A stretch of 64,000 nt of DNA. Origin: an uncultured Clostridia bacterium. Its GTDB lineage: Bacteria; Bacillota; Clostridia; TANB77; CAG-508. Each line of letters starts with the position of its first letter. Positions within the stretch are counted from its first letter, which is position 1. Under the pieces are notes generated by a model that searched no databases, was not told where the DNA came from, and saw only the letters and a program-made list of their open reading frames with translations. Shown piece after piece: positions 28,842-38,292 of the stretch. Location: contig CALXWW010000006.1 of the NCBI GenBank assembly GCA_944392545.1, positions 35,921 to 99,920 of the forward strand. Reading direction: 5' to 3'. The position numbers and the translations under genes were made by a program.

Positions 28842-31640
28842 TTAATATTCATCTTTAGAGGTATTTATTTTAAATAACTTAAATATCTCTACTATTACTA
28901 ATGGTAATAATACAAGTCCCACTATTTCAAGTACATTATTCATCGGTAATACTGGTATACTAAATAAATGTCTTAATGTTGGTACAAATAATATTATTAG
29001 CATAAGTGCTGCTGAAACAGCTATTGCACCAAGTAATACCTTGTTATTAAATGGATGTGTTTTAAATATCGATTTTTTATTATTTCTAATATTAAATACA
29101 TGTACTAGTTCTGAAAATGCTAATGTCACAAATGCCATAGTTTGACCAATTTCTACTTTTACTTCTTGTTTTTCTACTATTTCCGCCCCATTTTCTAAAA
29201 CTTCTTCTAAATTATCTATTTCATCTACGCTATATATTGCATTATCTATTTTTACCATTTCTGGAAGTTGTTCATCCGGTGTCGCTAATCCTATAATAAA
29301 AGCAGCAAGTGTAATAAGTCCTATCATGAAACCTTGATATACAACTCTAAATGTCATACCTTTTGTAAAAATACCTTTTTGCTTCTTTGGTTTTCTATTC
29401 ATTACATCATCTTCTGCCGGATCTACTGCTAAGGCTAAAGCTGGAAGAGAGTCTGTAACTAAGTTTATCCATAGTATATGGATTGGAAGTAAAACTTCTA
29501 TTAGATTTATGTCTATTCCAAACGTGCTTCCAAGCCAAGGTGTGATTAATATCGCTATAAATAATGTTACTATTTCTCCAACATTACTTGAAAGTAGGAA
29601 TTGGATTGCTTTTAATATATTGTCATATATTCTTCTACCTTCTTCTACCGAAGATACTATTGTTGCAAAATTATCATCTGTTAATATTACGTCTGCGGCT
29701 TCTTTAGATACATCTGTACCAACTATTCCCATTGCACATCCAATGTCTGCTGTTTTTAAAGCTGGTGCATCATTTACGCCATCTCCTGTCATAGCAACTA
29801 TTTCGCCATTTGCTTGCCATGCTTTTACTATACGTACTTTATGTTCTGGTGATACTCTTGCATATACTGAATACTGTCTTATGTTTTTTGTTAAATCTTC
29901 ATCAGACATTTCTTCAAGTTCACTACCTGTTATTGCCTCATTTTCATTTTCTAGTATTCCAAGTGCTTTTGCTATTGCAACTGCTGTAATTTTATGGTCA
30001 CCTGTAATCATTACAGTTTTTATTCCTGCTGTTTTACACTTTGCAACAGCTAGTTTTACTTCTTCTCTTGGTGGATCTATCATACCCACCATTCCAACAA
30101 ATATTAAGTCATTTTCTATACTTTTCATTTCTTCTTCTGTTGGTTCGTAGTCAAGTTCCTTATATCCCATAGCCAAAACTCTTAAAGCATCTTTTGCCAT
30201 TTCTATATTGTATTTACTTATTGTTTTTTTGTATTCATTTAAGTCATCTTTGATTTCCCCATTTATTTCATATTTTGTACATTTAGCTAAAAGTTCATCA
30301 ATTCCACCTTTGGTATATGCTATATACTTATCTCCTACTTTATTTACTGTAGTCATTAGTTTTCTATCTGAATCAAACGGATATTCTTTTATTCTTTGTA
30401 ATTTTAATATATCTTCAACTTCAAATTTAATTTTAAATCCTAAATCTATTAAAGCTGTTTCTGTAGGGTCACCTGTTAAATTTTTGTTTTCTCCTATCTT
30501 TGTATCATTACATAAAGTACTTGTATACATTAGTTTCTCTAGGCTATTATTTATTGTAGTTATATCCTCTACATTAATTAATTTTCCATCTGCAAATACT
30601 TTTTGTACAGTCATTTTGTTTTGTGTTAATGTTCCTGTTTTATCAGAACATATAACTGTAGCACTTCCTAATGTTTCTACTGCTGGAAGTTTTTTGATTA
30701 TGGCATTTTTCTTTACCATTCTTTGAACTCCTATAGCTAAAACTATAGTAGATACAGCTGCTAATCCTTCAGGAATTGCTGCAACTGCTAAACTTACTGC
30801 TGTCATAAACATATCTATTATATCTTTTCCATAAGCAATTCCTATAACAAATATTAATATGCATATTGCTAGTGCTGCTATTCCAAGTGTTTTTCCAAGT
30901 TTATTTAATTTTATTTGAAGTGGTGTTGCTGTTCCTACAGTATCGTTTATAATACTAGCAATTTTACCTACTTCTGTATTCATTCCAGTTTCTACTACTA
31001 TTCCTTTTCCTCTTCCATAAGTTATTAAAGAAGACGAAAAAAGCATATTAGTTCTATCTCCAATTCCAACCTTTTCATCAGATATAACTTCTGAATTTTT
31101 ATCAACTGGCACAGATTCTCCTGTAAGAGATGCTTCTTGTGATTTTAAGTTCACTCCTTCTACTATCCTTAAGTCTGCTGGCACATAATCTCCTGTATCT
31201 AATAGAACTATGTCTCCTGGTACTAATTCTCTTGAAGCTACTACCTCTACTTTTCCATTACGAATAACTTTCGCTACATGCGAGCTTAATTTTTGAAGCG
31301 CTTCTAAAGACTTCTCTGCCTTACTTTCTTGTACTACACCTATTATTGCATTTACAATTACAACTATAAGTATAATAAGTGAATCAGTTACTCCTTCTCC
31401 TTCCATGTATCCTACTATTCCAGATATTATTGCTGCAATTATTAATACAATAATCATAAAGTCTTTAAATTGCTCTAAAAATTTTACAAATAAACTTTTT
31501 TTCTTTTTTGCTTTTAATTCATTAAATCCATATTCTTTTCTTTTTTCTTCTAGTTTTTCTTTAGTTAATCCTTCTTGCACATTTGTTTTTAATTCTTGTT
31601 CAACTTCACTTGTTTCTTTGTTAAACCAATTTTTTTCCAA
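28842..31640 (-). CDS. P-type cation-transporting ATPase (Ca2+/Mn2+ type)
   Basis: The product has 932 residues, a P2-type pump. The start is TTG behind GAGGAGAG. Motifs in order are the actuator SLTGESVPVDK, the membrane-site AAIPEGLAAV, the phosphorylation site CSDKTGTLTQNK and the hinge TGDGVNDAPALK. The C-terminal membrane helices include WINLVTDSLPALALAVDP. The organisation matches SERCA-like bacterial pumps. A yybP-ykoY-type riboswitch in the leader, a class known to sense Mn2+, suggests Mn2+ export rather than, or besides, Ca2+ export. Confidence 0.93.
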   Translation of the reverse strand: MEKNWFNKETSEVEQELKTNVQEGLTKEKLEEKRKEYGFNELKAKKKKSLFVKFLEQFKDFMIIVLIIAAIISGIVGYMEGEGVTDSLIILIVVIVNAIIGVVQESKAEKSLEALQKLSSHVAKVIRNGKVEVVASRELVPGDIVLLDTGDYVPADLRIVEGVNLKSQEASLTGESVPVDKNSEVISDEKVGIGDRTNMLFSSSLITYGRGKGIVVETGMNTEVGKIASIINDTVGTATPLQIKLNKLGKTLGIAALAICILIFVIGIAYGKDIIDMFMTAVSLAVAAIPEGLAAVSTIVLAIGVQRMVKKNAIIKKLPAVETLGSATVICSDKTGTLTQNKMTVQKVFADGKLINVEDITTINNSLEKLMYTSTLCNDTKIGENKNLTGDPTETALIDLGFKIKFEVEDILKLQRIKEYPFDSDRKLMTTVNKVGDKYIAYTKGGIDELLAKCTKYEINGEIKDDLNEYKKTISKYNIEMAKDALRVLAMGYKELDYEPTEEEMKSIENDLIFVGMVGMIDPPREEVKLAVAKCKTAGIKTVMITGDHKITAVAIAKALGILENENEAITGSELEEMSDEDLTKNIRQYSVYARVSPEHKVRIVKAWQANGEIVAMTGDGVNDAPALKTADIGCAMGIVGTDVSKEAADVILTDDNFATIVSSVEEGRRIYDNILKAIQFLLSSNVGEIVTLFIAILITPWLGSTFGIDINLIEVLLPIHILWINLVTDSLPALALAVDPAEDDVMNRKPKKQKGIFTKGMTFRVVYQGFMIGLITLAAFIIGLATPDEQLPEMVKIDNAIYSVDEIDNLEEVLENGAEIVEKQEVKVEIGQTMAFVTLAFSELVHVFNIRNNKKSIFKTHPFNNKVLLGAIAVSAALMLIILFVPTLRHLFSIPVLPMNNVLEIVGLVLLPLVIVEIFKLFKINTSKDEY

Positions 31641-31736
31641 ATTAATCTCTCCTCTTAAAATTATTTTAAACTAAAACTATTTTCCTTTTATTTTCTTCAA
31701 ACATGTAATAATTATACAATTAAAATAGCATAAATA

Positions 31737-31834
31737 AAAGACTTTTTTAATTTTATATTTAAATAAATAATTAATACTAAATTTTACTTATCTAATATTT
31801 TTACTTAAATTAAATATAAAATAAAAAGTCTCGC
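31737..31834 (-). promoter_or_regulatory. Probable expression platform of the riboswitch
   Basis: The 3' end of the aptamer (GCGAGACTTTTTATTTTATA, minus strand) is complementary to ATATAAAATTAAAAAAGTCT further down the leader, which is followed by a T-rich run. Pairing would destroy the aptamer and form a terminator-like stem, so ligand binding should switch the gene on. Confidence 0.5.
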
Positions 31835-31909
31835 TTACCTAAATTATTATAGGCTATTAACCATTTTATGTGTTGTTGATTAATAATTAATCAAGCTACT
31901 CCCTCTTTA
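31822..31909 (-). promoter_or_regulatory. yybP-ykoY family (Mn2+) riboswitch
   Basis: In order on the minus strand are AGAGGGAGTAGC, a stem TTGATTAA/TTAATCAA, CAACA, a stem AGCCTA/TTAGG and AAGCGAGACTT. These match the conserved joins of the yybP-ykoY class (GGGGAGUAG, CAACA and GCGAGAC segments). It lies in the 327-base leader of the P-type ATPase, a known target of this class. Confidence 0.75.
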
Positions 31910-31967
31910 TATAATTATTTATTATATAATATATTAATTTTTTGTCAATACATACTTTATCTATTTA

Positions 31968-32408
31968 TTATGCTAATAATTTTTTTACTATTTCATTTAT
32001 AGTTCTACCATCTGATGAAGCACCTATTTTTTCTTTTGCTGCCTTCATTACTTTTCCCATATCTTTCATTGAAGTAGCATCTTCTTCTTTTATTATTTGC
32101 TTAACTATTGTTTCAACTTCTTCTATTGATAACTGTTTTGGCAAATATTCAGCTAAAATTTCTATTTCTTCTTTTATTTCGTTTATTAAATCTTGTCTAC
32201 CACTTTTTTCATAATCTGATAATGAGTCTTTTCTTTTTTTAGACTCCTTTGCTATTATATCAATTATTTGATTATCATCTAATGTAATTTGTTTATCTTT
32301 TTCTACTTGTAAAATCGCAGCTCTAACCATTTGTATTACATTTTTTCTAACAACATTTTTATCTTTCATGCAATTTTTTAAATCTGCTAATAACTTTTCT
32401 TTTAACAT
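31968..32408 (-). CDS. yqeY: GatB/YqeY domain protein
   Basis: The product has 146 residues, normal YqeY length, all helical. It shares its fold with the tRNA-binding tail of GatB. The start MLKEKLLADLKNCMKDKN, the EVEKQIKEE-like centre (VETIVKQIIKEEDATSMKDM) and the end GRTINEIVKKLLA are family features. AAAGGAG precedes the ATG. The biochemical role is not established; it is often near rpsU, which is not seen here. Confidence 0.93.
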   Translation of the reverse strand: MLKEKLLADLKNCMKDKNVVRKNVIQMVRAAILQVEKDKQITLDDNQIIDIIAKESKKRKDSLSDYEKSGRQDLINEIKEEIEILAEYLPKQLSIEEVETIVKQIIKEEDATSMKDMGKVMKAAKEKIGASSDGRTINEIVKKLLA

Positions 32409-32504
32409 AAAAATCTCTCCTTTATTTAATTAAGTTTAATTATATATCAATATTTGTAATATTTCAATAATAATTAAAATATTACAAAGCTTTTCAAGAT
32501 AAAA

Positions 32505-32533
32505 CAAAGAGGCCAGCTATTGCTGACCTCTTT
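32505..32533 (-). terminator. Terminator of the foreign gene
   Basis: CAAAGAGG and CCTCTTTG, extended by CAGC and GCTG, form a strong G+C-rich stem 38 bases beyond the stop codon. A short T-rich tract follows on the minus strand. Confidence 0.8.
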
Positions 32534-32570
32534 GTCCTTTGACATCCAACTGTCTGTCAAAGATACTAAC

Positions 32571-33302
32571 TTACTTAGTGATGGACTCCCACCGCGCCTT
32601 CAGAGCAGAATCCAGAATCTGTTCACCGTTCGAGAACGGAACAAACATTCCGGCTTCAGTGTAGCCCGAACCACGCAACTCGTTCAAGATTTTGTACCCC
32701 TTTGCAACGTAAGTTTTGCCGTTTTGATAGACGAATATCACCTTCCCGTTGTTGGTGCAAAAGTGACCAATATGGTCGGCGGCGACACTGTCAAAGCAGG
32801 TTGAATTAATAACCGGGAAATAACAATCCTCAAAATAGAGGCGTTTTACTGGCACACCAGAATTTGGCATTTCAAAACAATTCTGAAGTGTTTCATCACT
32901 CAAGGTACCAATGTTGTGCTTGTCACAGTAGGAAATACAATCCTCAGCAAAGTCGTCTTCATAGGAAGCACGAGCCTTTTCTTGGAGGTATTTCCACTTT
33001 GCTTGCTCACGCTTGGGATAATCCCAATTGCTGAAAGGTACATAGAAATGTTCCTGGCGAAAACCAGCCGAGTGAAGTGAGCGAATAACCAAGCGAGTCT
33101 GTGGAATCGCGAAGATCTCATTTTCGGATACAAAGCAAACCGTGGAGTTGTTCACTGCATAGCAGCCATTGAACTTCGGTGCCAAATCCGAAATGTTGAG
33201 AGTCTCCTCTTGCGCAGTCTGTGGAAAAACCACAGCTATGCCGGGATATACCCGAACCGCCTCTTCCTTCAGGGAATCCATTGCCATGATGTCGTTAGCC
33301 AT
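32571..33302 (-). CDS. Compositionally foreign protein with an internal duplication
   Basis: The product has 243 residues and matches no family I recognise. The gene is nearly half G+C, against about a quarter in its neighbours, and uses CGG twice (at 32594 and 33254) and other G/C-ending codons. An internal repeat is visible. NNSTVCFVSEN then FVPFSNWDY-like YVPFSNWD near residues 52-95 recurs as NNGKVIFVYQN then FVPFSNGEQ near 185-230. AAGGAGG precedes the ATG and a terminator follows. It is probably a recent transfer, perhaps phage or plasmid borne. If CGG is recoded in this host, it would be mistranslated. Confidence 0.8.
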   Translation of the reverse strand: MANDIMAMDSLKEEAVRVYPGIAVVFPQTAQEETLNISDLAPKFNGCYAVNNSTVCFVSENEIFAIPQTRLVIRSLHSAGFRQEHFYVPFSNWDYPKREQAKWKYLQEKARASYEDDFAEDCISYCDKHNIGTLSDETLQNCFEMPNSGVPVKRLYFEDCYFPVINSTCFDSVAADHIGHFCTNNGKVIFVYQNGKTYVAKGYKILNELRGSGYTEAGMFVPFSNGEQILDSALKARWESITK

Positions 33303-33693
33303 TTTTTTGTCCTCCTTAAAAATTTTTGTTGTCGATCAACATGAAGTTCACACTAACATGGAGATCTACCAAAAAATGGTTACACTTATATTTTACTATA
33401 TTTTCACGAAAAAGTCAAAACATTATGTAACCAAAACATTTTCCCTTCTTTTAAACATATTAAACTTATTAATTCATTATATAAAGTTTTTATAACGTAT
33501 TGAATCAAACATATTATATAAATATGTTATTTTTTATAGATTACTCTTTTATCTTCACTTGATTTACATATATTCTTTTAAGTTATATAATAATTTAAAA
33601 GTTTGATAATCTTATTATATTTCTCATAACTACGAATAATATATAATCTATTACATTATTTGTTTGTATATTTTTTCACTTTTCACATGGTAT
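33303..33693. other. AT-rich spacer without a recognisable gene
   Basis: I see no supported coding or RNA gene between the foreign gene and the IS200 remnant. Composition returns to the AT-rich host level within about 100 bases of the foreign start codon. Confidence 0.5.
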
Positions 33694-33798
33694 TCAAGTA
33701 AATTTTCTAAATTTTCTTCTAAATTTTGGTGCAAATACTATATGATATTTGCATTCAAATGTTGTATGTGCTAAACTATCTGTGTATGAACTTTTCAT
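33694..33798 (-). pseudogene. IS200/IS605 tnpA fragment
   Basis: The minus strand encodes MKSSYTDSLAHTTFECKYHI followed by VFAPKFRRKF and a stop. This is the N terminus of an IS200-family Y1 transposase (normally about 130-150 residues). The HUH and catalytic Tyr region is missing. A short hairpin of the IS200-end type lies upstream at 33910..33926. Confidence 0.85.
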
Positions 33799-33909
33799 AC
33801 GAATCACTCCTTTATTATTTTAATTTTTAAGCCGTCAAACTTAAAATTATTATAACATTGAGAGTGATTTTTTTGTTACATTAATCACAACTATAAGTTT
33901 TATGGGACT

Positions 33910-33926
33910 CCCCAGCATAGCTGGGG
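33910..33926. repeat. Subterminal hairpin of an IS200-like remnant
   Basis: CCCCAGC-ATA-GCTGGGG is a compact G+C hairpin in AT-rich DNA, about 110 bases upstream of the tnpA fragment. That is where an IS200 left-end hairpin is expected. Confidence 0.55.
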
Positions 33927-33952
33927 GTTTAACGCTAAAGTTAAGTAAAAAA

Positions 33953-34029
33953 AATCAACCCTTATAGTTGATTTATCAATACTTTCGTCTGTGCGACGAT
34001 TTTACTTAATGGATCGTTTACGGATCAGG
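33953..34029 (-). repeat. Decayed copy of the tRNA-Gly 3' end and terminator
   Basis: Read on the minus strand, CCTGAT, TCCAT, AAG and AAAATCGTCGCACAGACGAAA are followed by the hairpin AATCAAC/GTTGATT and a T run. The same series follows the tRNA-Gly at 43255..43328 (CCTGAT, TCCAT, AAGGTAAAATCGTCGCAC, AGACGAAA, AATCGAC/GTCGATT, T run). About 17 bases of the T-arm region are missing here. It is either the displaced att copy of the mobile element or an old tRNA duplicate. Confidence 0.55.
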
Positions 34030-34312
34030 TATGCGAAAAATAACTGCAAAGTAATGTCCTTTTTATATAATTCGATTTGTTTGATTTTAATTTAACATAA
34101 GTTTTACAAATTCACAATACTTTTGATGCAAATAATAAAAATACTCTAGATTATGTATTGCGATAACAAAATATATGAAAGAAACTATACAAGTCCTAAA
34201 AAATATGCTAAAATAAATGTAAGCTGTTTACATAACAGTTAGTGTTTTAATCCCAAGCAATCCGTGGCAGAAGATTGCTATAAGCAAAAAAATTTTGAAG
34301 GGAGAAATCAGA

Positions 34313-34774
34313 TTGAAATATTGGCAGTTCGTGAGATTTGAAGAAAATATTGGTGCTCTTTGTTTTAGAGAAAAAAATACTCAACAAGATTATTATATGA
34401 GAGAGGCAAAAACAGGAACACTAATGTGGTATCGTTTCAACTCAAATAATCTCGAAGTAGTTGATCGGGTGGATTTAAAAACAAAAATACAATGTATCGA
34501 CCTTGCTTTAAGGAAGCAACCACAGGATGTATATAATTGGTTCGAACAGCTAAAAAAAATCGGATCAAAAGATTACCACGAGGCAAGAGCTAGATTACGC
34601 AGAAAATATAATATTCTTTGTGATGAGTTACGAAAGCAAGAACAAATAATAAAAGATGCTAATTCTGAAAATGAAGAGGGACAGCAAAAAATCAAATCTG
34701 CTCAAGCAAGAATTGAGAGGATTAACAGAGAAATGCCTAATCCTGAATTAATATCAATTTTGATACGAAAATAA
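34313..34774 (+). CDS. Hypothetical protein of the mobile element
   Basis: The product has about 153 residues from a TTG behind GGGAG; an earlier in-frame TTG has no binding site. The N-terminal half looks like a small beta-rich domain (KYWQFVRFEENIGALCFRE) and residues from about 90 form a charged coiled coil. I recognise no family. The gene contains an in-frame CGG at 34466 read as Arg in this frame; a +1 shift there would stop within four codons. An inverted repeat (AGCAATC/GATTGCT) lies upstream and a perfect terminator follows. Confidence 0.65.
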   Translation: MKYWQFVRFEENIGALCFREKNTQQDYYMREAKTGTLMWYRFNSNNLEVVDRVDLKTKIQCIDLALRKQPQDVYNWFEQLKKIGSKDYHEARARLRRKYNILCDELRKQEQIIKDANSENEEGQQKIKSAQARIERINREMPNPELISILIRK

Positions 34775-34803
34775 AATCAAGGTGCTGCCACACCTTGATT
34801 TTT
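34774..34803 (+). terminator. Rho-independent terminator
   Basis: AATCAAGGTG-CTGC-CACACCTTGATT with a following T run lies immediately after the stop of the 34313 gene. Confidence 0.85.
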
Positions 34804-35004
34804 ATTGACTTTAAGGGTAAATAAAAACTTACGAACTTTTATAGCCCGTAAGTTGTATTCAAATGGAGCGTTTGTCGTGGTTATTTGCGAAAAAACTCTC
34901 CAATATTTCCGTTCTTTAATCAACTGTATAGATATTTTATCATATATTATTAAAAATGTGTATTCTAAAATTGAAATTTATAAAATTTTATTTATTTTTA
35001 GATA

Positions 35005-35050
35005 AAAGAAATGCTAGACACTTTTAACCAAGTATCTAGCATTCTTTTTT
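35005..35050. terminator. Bidirectional hairpin terminator
   Basis: AATGCTAGA and TCTAGCATT enclose a 16-base loop and are followed by T runs on both strands, just beyond the stop of the 35058 gene. Confidence 0.75.
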
Positions 35051-35057
35051 GAAAATT

Positions 35058-35840
35058 TTATTGGCAATTTAAGTAAATAAGGTGTAGTAAGTTTGAAAAT
35101 TGCATAATGGAAGTTCTTTTATCTCCCAAATCATCACGATAAATAGTGCCGATTATTCTTTGATATAAGTCACTATTTTTAATAAGCCCCTTAGGAACAA
35201 CTATATTTACTTTTGGATGTTTTTCTTCCACCCAGAAAAAGTTGTCTTGATAATAAGTGCTAGGCTCAGAAATGATTTGCAAAGCACAATTCATTGCTAT
35301 ATCAAGAATAATAGTAAACTTGATATCTTCTAACTCTGTAATCTCTTCAGTTCCTTTTGTTGTAATTATAGGATGGTCTATGAGACTATACATCAAACAA
35401 CTAGCTATAATAAAGCTGTCTGGTTTTCCGATAATCCTATTTCTACATATCCATTCCTTATAATCATCAAAAGAAATTAAATATTCAAGACTTGTATTAA
35501 TTTCAAATGCGCTTAACAATTCTTTTTCGAATTTGTTTAATGTTTCTTGCACTTGAACATTTACTAAATCTATGTAATATTTATACCGTTCTTCAAGTTC
35601 CAGTAGTCTCTTTTGTTTGCTTTCTGCTTCTTGCTTTTCCCACTTAGCACCTGCTTTAGCCATCATTGCCAATCCTGCTACAGTATATATAACAGAGACA
35701 GCAATAAGCGTTATCTTTGTGCCTATGGAATGACCTTCAAAAAGATATCCGATAGTTCCTGATATCAAGAATAGCCAAATTACAAACGCAAACCACCCCC
35801 AATTTTCTTTAAAAAATTGCTTAAGATTTCCTTTTTTCAT
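35058..35840 (-). CDS. Two-helix membrane protein of the mobile element
   Basis: The product has 260 residues. Two membrane helices near residues 14-32 and 42-62 are followed by a Lys/Glu-rich coiled coil and a cytoplasmic alpha/beta region without a motif I recognise. AGGAGG precedes the ATG. The codon at 35588 is CGG, read as Arg in EERYKYY; a +1 shift would end the protein early. That fits a gene that has not adapted to the host's avoidance of CGG. The function is unknown. Confidence 0.7.
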   Translation of the reverse strand: MKKGNLKQFFKENWGWFAFVIWLFLISGTIGYLFEGHSIGTKITLIAVSVIYTVAGLAMMAKAGAKWEKQEAESKQKRLLELEERYKYYIDLVNVQVQETLNKFEKELLSAFEINTSLEYLISFDDYKEWICRNRIIGKPDSFIIASCLMYSLIDHPIITTKGTEEITELEDIKFTIILDIAMNCALQIISEPSTYYQDNFFWVEEKHPKVNIVVPKGLIKNSDLYQRIIGTIYRDDLGDKRTSIMQFSNLLHLIYLNCQ

Positions 35841-36012
35841 GCCAATTACCTCCTGAAAAAATTTTTTTTATTTAAATTGCCTATATATCAACCTGCAAAA
35901 CAGGATTATAAAATTTTACGTAAACATTATATCATTTTTTATTTAATTCTGCAACTTTTATTCAAATTCATAGTATTATTCCTTTTTTCGACAAAAGTTC
36001 CTATGGATTAAT

Positions 36013-36041
36013 TTGTAAAAATATGTTATAAATAGTATTAT
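36013..36041 (+). promoter_or_regulatory. Likely promoter of the kinase operon
   Basis: TTGTAA and TATTAT are 17 bases apart, ending 32 bases before the kinase ATG. Confidence 0.5.
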
Positions 36042-36073
36042 AAAATATTTTAATTATATGAAAGCGAGGGTAT

Positions 36074-37096
36074 ATGTTTAAAGAATTTCATTCTAATATA
36101 AAAACTCTTATGCAAAACAACAATATATGGTTAGACCAGTATGAAATAAAAAGCAATAAGAGAAATGGTGGACAATCTCTATGTTTTCCAATAAAAGATA
36201 AAGATAAAACAATATTTATTGCAAAGTTTTTTGATTATATGAAGGATATTCCTAACGATATAGTACAGCTTAACAATCAAAACTATAAATGTATAGATGA
36301 ATTTGAACAAGCTATTGCAGAATTGTCAATATCTGATAATATAGAAACAATTTTAGAAATAATATATTATTCAAAAAGATCATTTAATAGATATGTTGAA
36401 ATCTCTGAAAAAACTGATGGTATTTTCCCTAAAGTATATGTATCAAATGAAAATATTAGAATTAAAGATAGATTTTATGGTTTGCTTATTGAAGAATACG
36501 TAGAAGGAGAAAACTTGAGAGATATCATTGATTCTATTGATAGAAAAACAACAAATGTATCTCAATACTCAATTAATTTTTTAAATAGTGTTTCTAGAAC
36601 CCTAAAAAAATATTCTGATAACAAAATAGTTCATAGAGATATTTCTCCAGATAATATTATTATATCTAATACAGGCAATGTCGTAATTATTGACCCTGGA
36701 GTTATAAAGATTGTAGATAGAAACTCTACGAATTTGGGTTATATTATGGGAAAAAGAACTTATGCGTCTCCTGAACAATATTATGGAAATGCATTACATA
36801 CAGACTTTTCAAGTGATTTATATGCTTTAGGAATTATAATATACGAAATAATTACTGGCATCAATTTAATTAGTAAATATATTTTAACAGGAAAACCACA
36901 TTTGGAAATTGTAAAAAATATGGATAGAGAATTAGAAGATTTATTTTTTGATGTAGTAGATTATGAAGATGAAAAGAATATATTTCTATATAGTATAATA
37001 AAAAAGATGATACAAGAAGATAAAAATTTAAGATTTAGCAATATAGAAGCTTTTATTCAAGCTATCTCAATATTAAATAGTAAGGAGGGAAAATAA
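36074..37096 (+). CDS. Serine/threonine protein kinase-like protein
   Basis: The product has 340 residues. A eukaryotic-type kinase fold is shown by the catalytic loop IVHRDISPDNIII near residue 195, the metal motif VVIIDPGVIK (DPG in place of DFG) and the activation-segment end YASPEQYYG. A Glu-rich C-lobe completes it. The glycine loop is weak. No membrane or PASTA segment is present, so it is cytoplasmic and unlike the housekeeping PrkC. Its stop overlaps the next start (TAATG), so it is translationally coupled to the 37096 gene. In an element of this kind a defence or regulatory role is plausible but unproven. Confidence 0.85.
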   Translation: MFKEFHSNIKTLMQNNNIWLDQYEIKSNKRNGGQSLCFPIKDKDKTIFIAKFFDYMKDIPNDIVQLNNQNYKCIDEFEQAIAELSISDNIETILEIIYYSKRSFNRYVEISEKTDGIFPKVYVSNENIRIKDRFYGLLIEEYVEGENLRDIIDSIDRKTTNVSQYSINFLNSVSRTLKKYSDNKIVHRDISPDNIIISNTGNVVIIDPGVIKIVDRNSTNLGYIMGKRTYASPEQYYGNALHTDFSSDLYALGIIIYEIITGINLISKYILTGKPHLEIVKNMDRELEDLFFDVVDYEDEKNIFLYSIIKKMIQEDKNLRFSNIEAFIQAISILNSKEGK

Positions 37097-38292
37097 TGAC
37101 AAAATTACTTATACAACACGGTCCTGCTAAAGGACAAAAAATCCAAGTAGCTTTAGAAAATAAAAATTCAGAAGGTGTAATATTTGCTCCAAGAGAAGAA
37201 ACAATAGAGGCAATTACTTCTTATTGCAATTCTATTCCTAACTTAAATAAAGATAATACTTATATAGATCCTCAATTTTATTACTCTACATATAATAAAG
37301 AATTAGCTAAATTATTAGATAGCCAATTTAATTATCCGATAGAGATATCAAGAAGGGATTGCAGAAAAAATAAAGAAATGATATATGAATATTTTGATAA
37401 ATATGTCGATGCAATAAAACCAATAACTAATAACGTAATTACACCTGGTTTTTCAATAGAAGCAATAGATTGGAAATTTGATTATAGCATAGATTTCTAT
37501 GACGATTTTAAGAAAAGATATGATTTTAAAAAATATTATTTATCTTTAATGCTTTCAGCAAAGATATTTCATAGTAAAAATGATACAGAAGATATATTAG
37601 AAGATTTAAAAGAAAATATTGACCAAAATGACGGTATATACCTTATAATAAATCATATACCTTCACAAGATAATAATTATGATAGTTTAGACCCTGAAAC
37701 TTTATCTAACATACTATATTTTATATACACTTTAAAGCAAGAAAATATAGACATTATAGTAGGTTATACATTTTTGAATTCAGTATTATATGCAATGTTA
37801 GACTGTGAGGCTGTTTCTAGTGGATGGTTCAATAAGTTAAGAAAATTCGATTCAAATAGATTTGATGATGTAGATAAATATGGAAAAAGAAAAAAGAGAT
37901 ATACATCAACATCATCTTTAACATATATGACTATAGAATTAATTAAAGAATTTAAAGATGATATAGACATTAGCATTCTATATTCTAAAACAGCTTGTGA
38001 TGAAAAAGCATTAGAAGATGAAGATAATGTATCTTTTGTAGATTTAGAACATCAATATTGGGAAGCTTTATCTAATATTTTATCTGAAATCAATAAAGAA
38101 GAAACATTAGTAGATAAAATTAAATTTGTAAAAAATAGAATTTCTATTTCTAGAGAAATTTTAGAAAAAATTATGAATGTGACCCAAAATAAAGAAATAG
38201 TACAAGATAAAGTAAAAAATGCGTTTAAACATATTGATGATTGGGGATTTGCAATAGAGTTATTTGAAAAAAAAGCATCATTAATTTTATAA
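37096..38292 (+). CDS. Unknown protein coupled to the kinase
   Basis: The product has 398 residues and matches no family I recognise. AAGGAGG precedes the ATG, which shares one base with the kinase stop. Secondary structure looks alpha/beta. Segments such as GIYLIINHIPS and NIDIIVGYTFLNSVLYAML suggest alternating strands and helices of a barrel-like fold over about 170-260. A basic stretch (KYGKRKKRY) follows and the last 120 residues are helical. The overlapping organisation makes it the obvious substrate or effector of the kinase. Confidence 0.75.
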   Translation: MTKLLIQHGPAKGQKIQVALENKNSEGVIFAPREETIEAITSYCNSIPNLNKDNTYIDPQFYYSTYNKELAKLLDSQFNYPIEISRRDCRKNKEMIYEYFDKYVDAIKPITNNVITPGFSIEAIDWKFDYSIDFYDDFKKRYDFKKYYLSLMLSAKIFHSKNDTEDILEDLKENIDQNDGIYLIINHIPSQDNNYDSLDPETLSNILYFIYTLKQENIDIIVGYTFLNSVLYAMLDCEAVSSGWFNKLRKFDSNRFDDVDKYGKRKKRYTSTSSLTYMTIELIKEFKDDIDISILYSKTACDEKALEDEDNVSFVDLEHQYWEALSNILSEINKEETLVDKIKFVKNRISISREILEKIMNVTQNKEIVQDKVKNAFKHIDDWGFAIELFEKKASLIL

